64,000 nt of DNA from positions 1,785,417 through 1,849,416 of the forward strand of contig WMCF01000111.1 of assembly GCA_009792885.1 (NCBI GenBank), in the 5' to 3' direction. This document shows positions 19,830 to 32,189 of this stretch, one piece after another. Both the position numbers and the translations under genes were made by a program. The number at the start of each line of letters is the position of its first letter. Positions within the stretch are counted from its first letter, which is position 1. The DNA comes from Eremophila alpestris peregrina. Taxonomy: Eukaryota; Chordata; Aves; Passeriformes; Alaudidae. The notes under the pieces were generated by a model. The model searched no databases and was not told the origin of the DNA. It was given only the letters and a program-made list of their open reading frames with translations.

Positions 19830-22800
19830 ATCTTTAACCACAGTCATTTGCTGACAGGAAAATTTGGATAATGGGTGCTTTTTTGCTGTGAGTGAATTAT
19901 TTCAGACTTCTGGATGATTTGCTAGAAAGATGTGTTAAACTGCTGGTAATTTGAACACCAGCAAGCAGTTTGCCTACTCCTCACAACTTCTTAAATAAAT
20001 GCCATCACCTATTCTGCATTGCCCTCAGCTTCTCACACTTGTGTCACAAGGAAATGAGAGAGTTTTAACACAGCCAACGAGTTCAGTGCAAAGTGGAGAG
20101 GGGCAGAATTTCCCTCAGGTCTTCATCCCAGTAAAGGTTCAGGGCACTGCGTGGTTGTAATCACTCACTTGTCCTTCTGAATTACTTTATTCAAAACCAT
20201 GGGCAGCTCTGTAATGTCTTCTTTTTCTCCCAGCAGATGAATATTCTGTGGCAAGGAAGCAAAATTAGAAAAGGGGCAATAAGGAAAATAAGGACAGAGG
20301 ATTTATACCCAGAGCTTCTGCTCATAGGCCTTGTTGCTGATTTTATTCAGGATATATTTGAATTACCAGCATTATTTCCCTATGGCCTTGTCTTGACTGT
20401 TTTAGGAGTTAGATGAGCTGATGCTTGCAAAGAAATTTCCTTGTGGAAAACACTGCCAATGTTCACAGAGCATTGAAGGCTGCAATTGAACTCCTGAAAC
20501 TGCTACTTCCCTTCTCCCAAGCCTCAGTTTTAATCAGCCCTGCTGATTGCACCACCACCCCAACCCTGGCTGAGGCACCATGTCCCTCCCTTCCTGGCTG
20601 ATGGAGAGGAGGAGGAGGAATTGGGTGACAGACTTGGGGCTTTTAAGGCAGAAGAATGAAGACTGATGGTTTCAGACACAGTAGTCAAAGCCCCTTTCCT
20701 GCTGCTAGTGATCTGTCTGGGAGACAGTAAATTATGTCTGTATTTCAGCCAGAGCCATTCCATGACTTTTAATGTGAAATGGATATCCCTAAACTGAGAG
20801 TAGTTGTAATCACCAAAGTCTGAAAAAACTTTATACATTTGCAGGTTCTTTCAAGGCTTTGTTAAAGCCATGTAAAAATTAGCACAGGAATAAAAGTGCT
20901 ATGATATTTTCATATTTGAATTTAGAATAGTTTTTATATCCCTGAATCCACGGGGAATTTGGAAAAGATACTAATGGACAGGTCAGCTTTCAAAAAGGGA
21001 TAAAATATAAACTGTCTTGTACAGCCATAGTAATTTCAGCTCTAGGCTGCAGAGTGAGAAGTCTGAGATCCAGTAAGTACAGAATAATATAAAAGTTTTA
21101 TGCCATCAGGTCGATCTGAGTGAATTCCTGTGCATTCACACAGACACACACACTCCTGTGTATTTACCAAATCTGGACTTTGAGACAGTTGGTGGGTCAA
21201 CATCTGAAGATGGTTGAAAATGATAATTCCTGATCAGGTTAAAGCTCCAATTGTCCTTGAATTCCCTGTCAATAAGTGGTAGAAAATGTCTGTATAACAG
21301 CAAGGTCAGAAAGGCATAAAATGGTACCACTTTACTTCAGAGAAGTCTAGACTGAGAAATTGTCTCTTTTATGGTTCTATATATGATATATTTGGCTTCT
21401 GACTATGCCAAGCAGCAATCCAGCAGCCATCTGGAATTTCTCTGTACTACCAGACTTTGTGGCAGCAGAAAATACCCTGAAAAACAAAGAAAAAATCAAA
21501 ATATTTCCCCATTTTCTGTTTTCTTTCTTGGTCACCAAGAAAGGTCTGATTATGAGCAGGCTGCAGAGGCTGGTCCCAGTTAATATATGTGCATTTATGC
21601 AGGATGGATATTATGGGAGCTTACTGGGATGAGCTAGAATAAACTGGGATCTGCTTTTGGAAAGTGTGCACTAAAAAACTGAAAAAGGATTTAAACACAG
21701 TTTTCCTGCACTGTGCTTTAGCTGTCCTCTGACTGTGTAGGAAACATTTGCCTTCCCAGGTTGGTGAACTTAATTAGTTTTTTTTTTGCTTAAACCATTT
21801 AGCAAGTTTAAAATTTGAAGATAACTGTGAGTTAGTCAGAACCACAGTTTTAGAAAGAAAATTTGTTTAAATAATCTTGGCCACCTCTCCAGCAGACTTT
21901 GCAGGTCAGGTGATTTTGCAGATTAATTTACCACTTCAGACTTTGGAATTTTCCCCAGAGATCTTCAACACTGACAGTCACTGCAGATTTAGGATATAGT
22001 CCAGCACCTATTAATTCAGTGGAAAAATTGCCTTTCATTCAGAAAACACTGACTCAGAAACCTCTTAGCACTGATTTGGAACTACAAACTGTTGCAGTTT
22101 GTATGGTTCTGAACCTGTGACTGTAAAAGATATACGTAAATGCCCATCTAATTAAAGTGTGCCAGTGAAATTAAAGAAGTAACAGCACCTGAAAAGGGCA
22201 TTTGGGGCACGTTTTTTGCAGTTTCACCTTTGTTGCCAAAGGTCTGCACTTACATGAAATCAGGTGACTCAAAGCTCCTTGCAGGGTGCAGACACAGATG
22301 AATGCAAGGAAGACTGGGTGTTTAACAAATTACATTGCTTATTTAATTTCTATAGCCTTGACCTTAACTGCTTCCATAAAGCAGCTTCTGTTCCTCCCAC
22401 AGGCAGGGATTTGTTTCTTCCAGCAGGTTCCCTTGCAGTGCTGCAGCCTCCTGCCTTAATTCCGAGGAGATTTTCGAGTGGAATCGAAGACATCCTTTGA
22501 TGTCAGAAGACTGACCTGGGCAGAAGGTTGAGATTATATCCTTGTTACCTGCCAGTGTTTTTCACCATGGTTAAGAGGACATAAAGCCCTTATTCTGAAG
22601 AGAGAAACCCTCTCACCCCCTTTGAACTCCTCCTGAGAGGTGGCTGCTACCTCTGAATCTGCCTCGACTGCTGCTGCACTCAGCTCTCAGCTAACCAGAA
22701 AATACAGCTTTGTAAACAATTATAATGTCTACAGTGTGAAGGCTTTCCTTGAAATAAAATCAAATGTGTCGTGTTGGTTGTTTTTCTTACAAATAATTTG

Positions 22801-23806
22801 AGTTTGGAGAGCTGTTTAGCACTTAAGTGCTGCCAAAGAGAAAACAGTTTTTGTTCTGAGTACGCAAAGACACGATCTTGAGCAGGAATTTTCTCTCTTC
22901 AAAATGCTAATTAAACAAAACAATGAATTTTGATAAATAAGTACATCTACAAGTCCCTGGCCTCGGGGAAGTGTCACCACAGTATTTATTGTTTGCAAGA
23001 ACGAGTATCTCACATAAACACTTTCCCCTGTTAAAAGATACAAAGCTTGTATTTGAAATTAAAACAGCTGTGAGGGGCTGTTTGTGTGTGTTTGTGCGTG
23101 AGAGATTTTTTCAGATGAGGTCTGAAAATAGATAGAGAGTCAATTAAATGGAAAACGACAAGGGGATGGATGCAGGGAGAGGAGGATGTGCAGTGCAACT
23201 TGGTTGGAATTGGGAAACCCAAAAAAGTGTGGAGAGGTTTGTGCCTCTATGAGTGTCTTCTACATCTGCAGTTTTCTGGGCAGTTGCAGCCATCAGTGAG
23301 ATCAGATATTTACTGGAAGTGGTTCCTAAAGGCATTTAGAAATGGTCTGGATCTCCCTTGTCGTTCCAATATCTTTCCTTTCTCTGAAGGCCAGACCCAT
23401 GTTTGCTAACGTGGAGGTTTTTGTTTGAAACCTGGCATATTTGGCACATCTGCAGCCAAAGAATACAACAGAGAAACAGCAGGATAAAAACCTCCCTGCA
23501 TGGAACCAGAAAGGCTTTACCTCTTATGACAAAGTTAGCTTCACTTGGTTAGTTTAACTGAGATATTCAACTAAGATATTTAACTTTATTAAACAAAATT
23601 AAGTGCTATCAGATTTTAGTAAATGGACTTGATTTTCCTAGATTTTATTGTGCTGGAGGTGGGACACCCCAAGGAAGTGTACAACCAGTGTCACTGAACA
23701 AGTTCAGGTTGATGTCACACTGAGCATCAGCACACAGAACACTGAGAGCCCTAAAACAATGGCATGTTTGGTTATTTCTTTTCCAGTAAAAATCCTGGTT
23801 TTGTTT
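19830..23806. other. About 4 kb of AT-rich DNA; no gene recognised
   Basis: Short CA runs occur at about 21137-21153. Open frames of up to 102 codons (minus 20530-20838) are Ser-rich without domains. No RNA gene or recognisable repeat family was found. Confidence 0.6.
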
Positions 23807-23880
23807 CACAGAATCATTTAAGTTGGAAAAGGACCTCCTGAGTGAGTCCCCCCATCTACGACAGGCATCCAGTCCCAGAA
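23807..23880 (-). mobile_element. Short CR1 3' fragment, minus strand
   Basis: The plus strand reads 'cacagaatcatttaagttgg' then 'aaaaggacctcctgagtgag', the reverse complement of a CR1 terminus. About 75 bp remain, with one terminal unit. Confidence 0.7.
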
Positions 23881-24774
23881 ATTTCATAAGAAGATAAGAT
23901 GTCAACACCTTAAAATGTGCTAGTGCTTCTACATTTCTCTATTCCCTCATAAGAAGCAGGTTAATATTTATTCAGAATTTTCTGTACACCTTTCAATAAT
24001 ATTCATTAGCATTTGCATTATTTTTTGTACTAACAGTAGGGAATATAAATATTTTTTATATATACATATACATTTAAATAGAAAAAGAGGAAGCCTTCAA
24101 GAGATGTATAAAAAAAAGCATGATTGGTATTATTTTTGTTAAAATATTTTCTCATTCCCTTCCTGATCTGTCCTTGTCACCTTTTGATTAGACTGTGCAC
24201 TGTACTTTATCAAATTACAGTCATAAAGGGGCCTACATGTAGCAATTTTTATGCTATTGGTGAGAAGAGGAGGAAATGTCATGGCATTCTTCTGGTTTTT
24301 AAGGCCCAAACTTCTTTACTTCTTTTGGACTTCCCTTCCTACCTCATGTTTCCTATATCTTCCCTTATTTTCTTCAGAAAATATGATAATTTTTTTATTT
24401 TTGCAAAAGCTTCACAGACTTTTCAGCAATGTCTATGTGTGTATTTCTTAAAGAAGCAGTTCTGAGAGATCCACAGTTACAACTGGTTGGGTTTTACAAT
24501 TAACTCTCAATTCTACTTTGTATATTGCAAAAAAAAAACCCAGCATATCCTTCTCATTGTATTGACATAGAGAAAAAAACCAGACCCTCCCCCCAATTCC
24601 TAAAAACCCCCACAAAGTAGAGTTATTCAAGTATTTATAAAGTATTTTCATGTGTTTTACCTTAAATAACCTGTTATGAAGGAAACTGTATTAATGGAGA
24701 AAATTTGCATGAAAAGTCAGAGTATTTTTCATGCAGACAAAATCAGTACTGAAGCAGCACAGATTATTATCTGA
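23881..24774. other. AT-rich DNA; no gene recognised
   Basis: The composition is strongly T-rich between 24010 and 24450. The frame at 24124-24465 (113 codons) is Phe/Leu/Ile-rich as expected for T-rich chance translation, without a defined signal peptide or domain. Confidence 0.6.
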
Positions 24775-25330
24775 GTGATGAGTAGAAGATGAGTAGCAGC
24801 CAGAATAGATTTGTCATGAACAAATCACGTCAAAACCACCTAAACTCCCTCTGTGACAAGCCAACAGACTTTGTGGATGGAGAGGAGCAGTGGATGTCAT
24901 GAATTTGGCTTTAGGAAGGCTTTTGATGTGGTCTCAGATGGAGCAATCATAGGCAGCCAAGGTCTAGATCAAACTAACAGGTACAAAATAAAACCCAAAA
25001 AAACCCAGGAGTAACTACAGCCATGGTACAGATACTGATGGGAAGAGACACTGAAGGAGTTTCTCTTCCAAATCAGCCTCTGTCAGTGTTTTTGTTAAAT
25101 CTAATGAGCCAGACACGGGAAATATATTTTGGAAGACAGGCTTATAATTCAGACTCTTAGAGATGCAAATAGATAAAAATGAAATTCAATTAATTTCATG
25201 GGGACAGATGTAATACTCTGCATGCAGGTGGGAGTAATTAGCTTCCCAGACAGAAATCAGGGAACAATCAGTTCTTCCAAAGCCAGCCTTGGGATTGTGG
25301 CTGATCACCAGTGGAAAGCAAGGCAATAAT
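24775..25330 (+). mobile_element. Old CR1-like ORF2 reverse-transcriptase remnant, plus strand
   Basis: The sequence at 24885-24935 encodes, across small frame changes, a decayed version of the non-LTR RT motif DVxYLDFxKAFDTVS (text 'gcagtggatgtcatgaattt' then 'aaggcttttgatgtggtctc'). Later 'actctgcatgcaggtgggag' and 'ccttgggattgtggctgatc' (LGIVADH) match the downstream CR1 pattern LGIVVDHKL. Order and spacing agree with one ORF2 copy that lost several segments. Many frameshifts and stops show that it is ancient. No 3' terminal repeat is attached. Confidence 0.6.
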
Positions 25331-28300
25331 CATGTGCTGTTGCAGTATCTTTCCTTTTTACTCAGCAGCAACTCACAGGGTTTTAGGTGAGCTCATCTTT
25401 GTACAGGACACACCTGGAGAAAGGAGGAGTAGTTTGAGTCTGTAGGAGATCAGTGGAAAATCTGTGCTGGGGAAAAAAGCTGATAGAAAAGGACTGAACA
25501 TGGTTTTTTTAGTGTGAAGAGATGATAGAGAGAGCGGCTTTTAATTAACAAAGAGGCTGCTGTTTAACGAATTCTTCATGGGTATAAACTGTAGCAAAAC
25601 AGATTCATCTAGAGGAATGTATTTCTATCAGTGTGGAGAGGCAGCACGTTTTTGCTGATTTTCTTCTGGGTGGTATCATGGTTTTCTTTCTGCACGTTGA
25701 CTTCTGTTGGCCTTCAGCTCATGAGTGGTCCAACAGCAGGGTGGGATGCCCAGATGGAGAGCCCAGCAAGGGATTTCACAGCTTGGTTTTTGTGTAAATC
25801 CTATGGATGAACCAGATCCACCTGTAGACAGCATTTCTGCAGCAAAGTTCTTGCATCTGTAACTCAGAGCAGCACTCAAGTCAACATGGCTCGTGTTTTT
25901 AGGCTCATTCCAGGTGTTTTAGGCTCCTTACAGGTATTTCAGGCTCCTTACAGGTATTTCAGGAATCAGTTCCTTCTTTTTACTGCAGAACTAATGCATA
26001 TTAATGCTGTTCATGCTGTGTGGTCTTGAACCAGGCTCTACTCATGTGTACATTTTGCTTCAAGAGCAGAATCAGCTTGAACAGGGAGCTACACACAGGG
26101 ACAAAGGCAAAAAGGTGGACAAATAAGTGAAAATGGAGTGAGGAATCATTGACTTTGTTGAATGGGGTTGAGACAATAACACAGAAGGGTTTAAATAGGG
26201 CTGTGACTTTTAAGAGGGTATGTGAAAATATACATAGCTAATGAAAATCTAGACAGCAGTGATCTGCCAGGCTTTTCTTGTTCCCACCTCTTACTTGCAC
26301 TCACATGTCACATCATGCCTTAACTCAGTATAATGTTATCTGGTGAATTCCCAAAGGAATTCCCAAGCAGGTCTCACTAGGGTCAGCCAGATTTGAGAAG
26401 TTCTGGAGTCCTGCAGTGAATGTGACATATGAACACACACCTGAACTGAAACCTCTTCAGTTGTGGGATGGCTAATCTCACACTTCTGCACAGTATTTAA
26501 TATATTCTGTTCACAGAAGAGATGAGCTTTTAGTGAAGCACAAATGTCAAAAATCCAACACTGAAATACTATCTTAGATGTTGCTGAAAGTGTTAGAAAT
26601 GTTGGTGACCTGACAATGTCAGATCATATCAACCTTTTCTTACATTATTTATTCCAAATAATGATAAAAAAATGATGAAAGTGATGAAGCTGCTGCTGAT
26701 TTTTCACTCTGACAAAAAGAAAAACCAACCCCAAACCCACATTACCACTAACCAGTGAAGTCAGAATGGTGAACAGTGCCAGAGGGGTGGAGAAGGAGAG
26801 GTCAGATGTTACTTCATTGCTTGACTAAAGGAGCTTTCAAGCCACTTTTCAGGCTTCAGGCACCTAAATGCAGTGTCTGCTTTAAAATATAATCACTAAA
26901 ATTTGCAAATGTAGTTGCTGTATCTGCAAGCCAAGTCAGGAGATACTGGCACATCTTTGGAGCCTTTTGGAGACCATGGTGTAACCTCTGAGTGCACAGA
27001 GAGAAAACACTGATGCTTTAACTTAGATGTGAGTTGTCCAGTGTTGGATTCCCAGTTGGTTTGTCTCTCTGTCTACCTTTCCTTCCTTCCTGCCTAAGCT
27101 GTGTGCTGCTTGTTTGCCTACTGGGCTTAATCCACATCACATCTAAATCCAAGAAATTTTCTTCTCACAATTCCAATATCAAATCAAGCCCATTACTTTC
27201 TTTTATAGAGCTCAGACAACTATTTCCATTTATAAATGTATTTTTTACGTCTTCGTGGTCACTTCCCTTTAAAGACTACGAATTGTGACTTTTTATCAGT
27301 CCTGATCAGCCCTGTGTTCCCTCAGTGAGTGAAGTCTCAGTGAGGGATATACCTGCATTTTTATGGTGCATTGGCCATCTCTAATCACCTCACATTGCAA
27401 TCAGACTCCTGACACACCATTTCCTGTGGCACTCATCATGGGACCCCTCCCTTCAGCAGAATAACAAACATTGTCACTGCTGATTTCAGCCTAATTTCTA
27501 TTTACCTCAGTTTTACTTCACAAATGCCTTGAATACTTTTGCCCTCAAAGCCTGAGAGCATTAATTGGAATCTTTCAGTTACCTTTTCGTTTCATTGAGA
27601 TGAAGAGGACTAAAACATCACACTGACTCTGAATATAAATATATTCATTGAAATTATAATTAAAAATTGTATCACTGCAGGGTATTTTTCTGTCTTAGCC
27701 ATCCGTCTTCCTGGTAAATACATTTATTTTCATTTCAAAAGCCAGTTTGTGTATATGTGTGTATGTTTGTTAGCATATGTATGATTTTTTGTCAAATAGA
27801 AATACAAAAAGGTGCATTTCACTCTTCTGGTCTCTAAGGTTTATTCATATGCCTTTCAGCACAGTGGGAAAAGATTTTGTTTCCCTATTAATTGTGCACC
27901 CTGAATCCTGCAAATCCTGGTGAACCTCAAACAACTGCTGAGGGCTCTGCAGTCCTGTGCAATTTGCTACATGTTGCTAGAGCACTTTCTGCAGCCCAAA
28001 ATAGCTCCAAAACTGCAAATATTTCTTATTTATGATCTGCAGGTATGAACCGAACACAGGCCTAAAACATTTCTTTAGTCTCCTTGTGCTGGCATTGGTT
28101 TAAAAACTGCATCTCCCTTTACATCTTGTTTGAAACACAGAGTTTATTCTTTAAATGGGCACTGTGACCATGATGGTCAGTTGTGTGGAGGCAGCAGTGC
28201 TGTGATGATCTCATTTTTGGTGCTTTTTTCCCCATTTTGAGGAAGAAAGGGCAGAAAATTCATGCAAGATGGAGACAGCATGAAACGCCCTGTGCATTTT

Positions 28301-31300
28301 CATTATGAGCCAGTAACCTCTGAGATTTAGGAAGTAATACTGAAAGAACAGAGAGGAAATTGGTGAAAAAGTTTCTATTTTCACCTGGTTCCTGGCTTTT
28401 TGTCTACTTGGAGATAGATAGCTCTGCCTTGGAAGAAAAGTGCCTTAAAAAGAAAAAAAAAGGGAAAAAAACCCAGTTTAATTTTAATTCTAAAAGTCTA
28501 ATGGAAAGAAACAGCACATTAAAATGTTATTTTATCAAGTGCTGTCCTTGCAGGATATTCCAAAATAATCATGGGTCTCTCTCGTCATTGTTATTGGGCC
28601 TTTAGAAGAAAAGCTCAGTTATTTTTCAGTATTCTTACATTAGTTAAACAAAAAAAAAATTAAACACATAAACATAAATAAAAAAAATACTTTATTTATA
28701 CTGAATGATGTACAAGGTAAGTATGAAACCATGTATCCAAAGCTCTGTTGGAATTTCTAAGGGGGACAATGCAGTTTGTTAGAGATAAGAGCAGATTCTG
28801 TGTTCCAGTCAGATATTAGCTGTTATTAATTAAATATGCATCACTGATTGCTTGACCACTTCTACTTGTTTTTTGGCATTTTGATGGACTTTACAGCTGT
28901 GATCACAGTGATTTCAAAGGGATTTCTATAATACTTTCAGGTGATTGAATCTGTCACACAGGTAGGTGTTTATAATCTGGGATTTCCCTTCCTACTTCAC
29001 ACTTCCATCCTGAAAAAAGCAACTGAGCCTGGTTCCAAAACAGGGTTGTGGGGATGTTTGGATGTGAGTCTGCACTGGCCTCTTTCAGGAGTTTTTATAG
29101 GCAAGGGCAGGAGGAGGCAGGTTCCCACCTCAGCAGAAGAAATCTCAGTACAGAGATCTTCTCCAGCTCCTGGCCAGGATGGTGGCACAAAATTGATATG
29201 AAAATGTAAATCAAAACCTGTTAAACAAGGAACACACCAGTTCTATACATATTAAACAGTCTGTGCACTGCTAGGTGCATCAAGCAAAGGATTTTCTTGC
29301 TAAGGGCATCAGGGTCTGACTGGCAGCAAAATGTAGCTCTATATTTTAATAACTCTGCAGAAAAGATGGATAGAGAGATTACAAAATGCCTTTGTTTCAA
29401 TAAATCTATGTAACAGTCAGTGAATATTTATTTGCATTCTGCTGGTTCAGTGCAGGAGACTATAAATCTCATTTTAGCTCTCCCATTTAAACCCTCACAC
29501 TGCCTGTAAACCTTATCTGTGGTATTTTTGTAAGGTAAAGTCAGCACAGCTGATCAGAAACCCAGGGAAGGATCCTAAACTGGCAGGAACAATTGGGTTA
29601 TGAAATTACTGTGTTCTTCACATCATTCCCTGTGTATTCAGAGATGAGGACAGCATCTCCTCCTTTGACATACAGAGATGAAAAGACATTTTCATTTCTT
29701 AACCTAAACAAGAACCAATTAAAATGTCACAGCTTTCAGAGAGCAGGTTTGTAAAAGAGTTATAATGAAGGTTTATTTGCTTTACATATTTTGCCCAATC
29801 AGTACCAAAGTTAAACTGGTGGGACCCTGCTCAGGTACTTTAGGAATGTTGCCCAACTGAATAAAATAATTTGGTGGTCTTTAGTTGACTGCTGGTGAAG
29901 AAGAAAGTGAAAATTCCCTACAGACAGAAAGCAATGTCAAGGCAAAAAAAATGAGACAGGAAACTAAGATCAGGTGAAAAGAGTCATCAAAAAAGTTTTT
30001 GATACCTTCAAATATTTAGCATTGTAGGATGGAATTTTAAGGCAGAACTTCTGCAGGAAATGAGCCTCCATTTGTGCTAGAAAAGCAATCAGCAAATAAT
30101 CAGATGCACAGACATTCTGCACCCTGAGCTGCATGTAGCCCCACTGATATTTCTATTGTTATGTCTCAGCCAACACTAAGAAGGGAGGCCTCTTATCAAT
30201 AGCCCTTGTTGTGATATCAAATCAGATGTTTCCAGCTGGAGAAGTCCTGCCATGCAGCCCTCTCCTTGCCCTCTTACAGCCATTCTTCCTGCAGGACTGA
30301 GCTTGCCTGACCCCTCTCCTGCCCACAAGGTCCCCAGTTTGATAAGGCAAAGCAGTCAATTAAAAGTTTGCACAATATCTTCAATTTTTTTCCAGTCCTG
30401 CAGTTCTGCCTTAGCACAGCTTTACACAGAACTAGAGCTGCACCCCCTTTGAGGAGCATAAAATAACCATAGAAAAAGCCAAGAGAAACCTTGCATTTTG
30501 GGGAAATGGCTGAGCTTTTGTTCTGTGGTGAAATAAAAGAAGAATATTTTTGTTGTTGTTGTTTTGGTCATGTTTCCACACAGCAGAAACCTGATTTGCA
30601 GAAGTGCAGCCTCACTGCACACACTGTGACATCATTTTCACAAAGAGAATGTTTCTAAGTTATTTGGAATTTATAGTCAAAAATTGTCTCCACTGCATAT
30701 CACAAATGAGTAGGAAAAAAAATCACTGGACAGAAAATACTTAATAACTGATAGCTGCCCAGAGGCTGCATTTTTAAAAATAAATAAATAAATTTAAAAA
30801 AAAACCTTGCCTCACCTCAACAGCATCTGACACATCTGATTCCTAATTAAAATTTCCACCTAGAGTCCACAGAAAATAAATGAGGTTTGGACATTCCTTA
30901 GGCGGTTAAAAAGGCTCCTTTTCCATTTATTAAATTCAGCTAATAAGTTTTTTAAACAAAAGCTCTCATGCTGCCTTGTCACTTTAGATTATTAGCAACA
31001 CGCATCGTGTCCAAGTTGCAGCGCAGCTTGGAGACCTGCATTAAGTGCCTGGATGGCTGCTGGGAGGGCTGGGATGAAGCTCCTGGACACAAAGATCATG
31101 AGGAATTGCTCTGACAGCAGAGCAGAGTTGGGAGGAGTGTTTGCCTGTGTGTCACTCAGTTCTTCATCACCACGTTTTGCCAGTTTATTTTTGTTATGCC
31201 CCAAAGGACTTCCTTGTGCAACCAGGTCGGGTTTAAGCAGAGCAGGGATAAACGGCTCAGGAATATCCTTAGGGATAACCTGTGAGGCTGCTGTGGCTCT

Positions 31301-31939
31301 GACACACAAGTCACACTCCTTTATTCTCTCTACCCTGAACCATTAGTCTGTATCAGTAATATCCTGGTGAAACATGATCCAGTGTGTGGACTCTTGTCCC
31401 CTGACCACTGAAACCACATCGCTGTGAGTTTTTTTCCCAGGCAATGGTCTGAAGAATGGGTGAAATCAATCAGTGGGTTGTCTTCCCTGGGGAATTATTG
31501 GGAGGGGACACTGCTGGAACATCAGCAGTTGGAATGAACTTAGCCTGCATGGTCACCCTCTGAGCAGACAGGAATGGCAGGAAACCAAGGAATGAAAACT
31601 GAAATGTGGTGGAAATCTCTGTCCTCATGTCCACAGGACACTGGAATAGGAATGTGTGAACAGGAGTCTGGGAACAGGAAAGGGGGCTGAATTAAAAGCA
31701 GAATGTTAATCTGGGTTATGTGATGGGTTTGCACTCCAGGAAATGAAATCCTGCTTCCCTCGGTGATGACTGTGGTGGGAAGAGAAAATCTGCTTCCCCC
31801 ATCCACACTGAGTGAAAGGCCAGCAAAACCTGCACTCTGAGACACAGCTGAGGGAACTTCAGGTCCATGTTATGCTTGAGTTATTCTTATTTATAATGAA
31901 AAAGTAATGAGCAGCAAAATAGATGGAATACTTGTTGAT
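25331..31939. other. About 6.6 kb of AT-rich DNA; no gene recognised
   Basis: The stretch holds the 20-bp tandem triplet at 25901 (own entry), a 12-bp direct duplication at 26345-26367, A-rich stretches at 28645-28690 and 30770-30805 (AAAT repeats), and a TTG run near 30549. No convincing exon, RNA gene or LTR was found. Confidence 0.6.
25901..25963 (+). repeat. 20-bp tandem repeat, three copies
   Basis: The unit AGGCTCCTTACAGGTATTTC occurs exactly at 25921-25940 and 25941-25960, and a diverged copy (AGGCTCATTCCAGGTGTTTT) lies at 25901-25920, with a partial AGG after the third. It is a small minisatellite seed; each unit contains CAGGT, which resembles a splice-donor core or E-box half, probably by chance. 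Confidence 0.92.
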
Positions 31940-32189
31940 TGTAAGAAGCAAAGCGACACAGAGTCCCCAGGCAGGTGCAAAGCTGAGCTGCTTTATTGCA
32001 GAAAACCAGGCCTTTTGAAGCAGCAAGGGCCTTTTTCAGTTTACATAGTTTTAAAACATAACAAACATAATTCAACCAAACCACCGTACACCACGATGTG
32101 GGCATGAGGCAGTCAAGAGTCTCTCACGTCTCTCACGTCTCTCTACCCCTGTTCCAGCTGAGTCACTCTCCCACAGTCTTATTTACACA
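31940..32189 (-). mobile_element. Probable solo LTR, minus strand, abutting a CR1
   Basis: Read on the minus strand there is a clear AATAAA (complement of 31992-31997) followed by a GC-richer U5-like part that ends ...CTTCTTACA at 31940. The other edge reads TTACA or TTACACA at 32183-32189, so the ends are inverted (TGTAA/TTACA). A 9-bp unit TCTCTCACG is repeated twice at 32120-32137. No target-site duplication is visible, because the right edge is also the 3' end of the adjacent CR1. The poly(A) signal and ends are seen; calling it an LTR is inference from that architecture. Confidence 0.5.

Noticed and set aside
25901..25963. CRISPR-like array
   Set aside because: The units are contiguous with no spacers and the genome is vertebrate.
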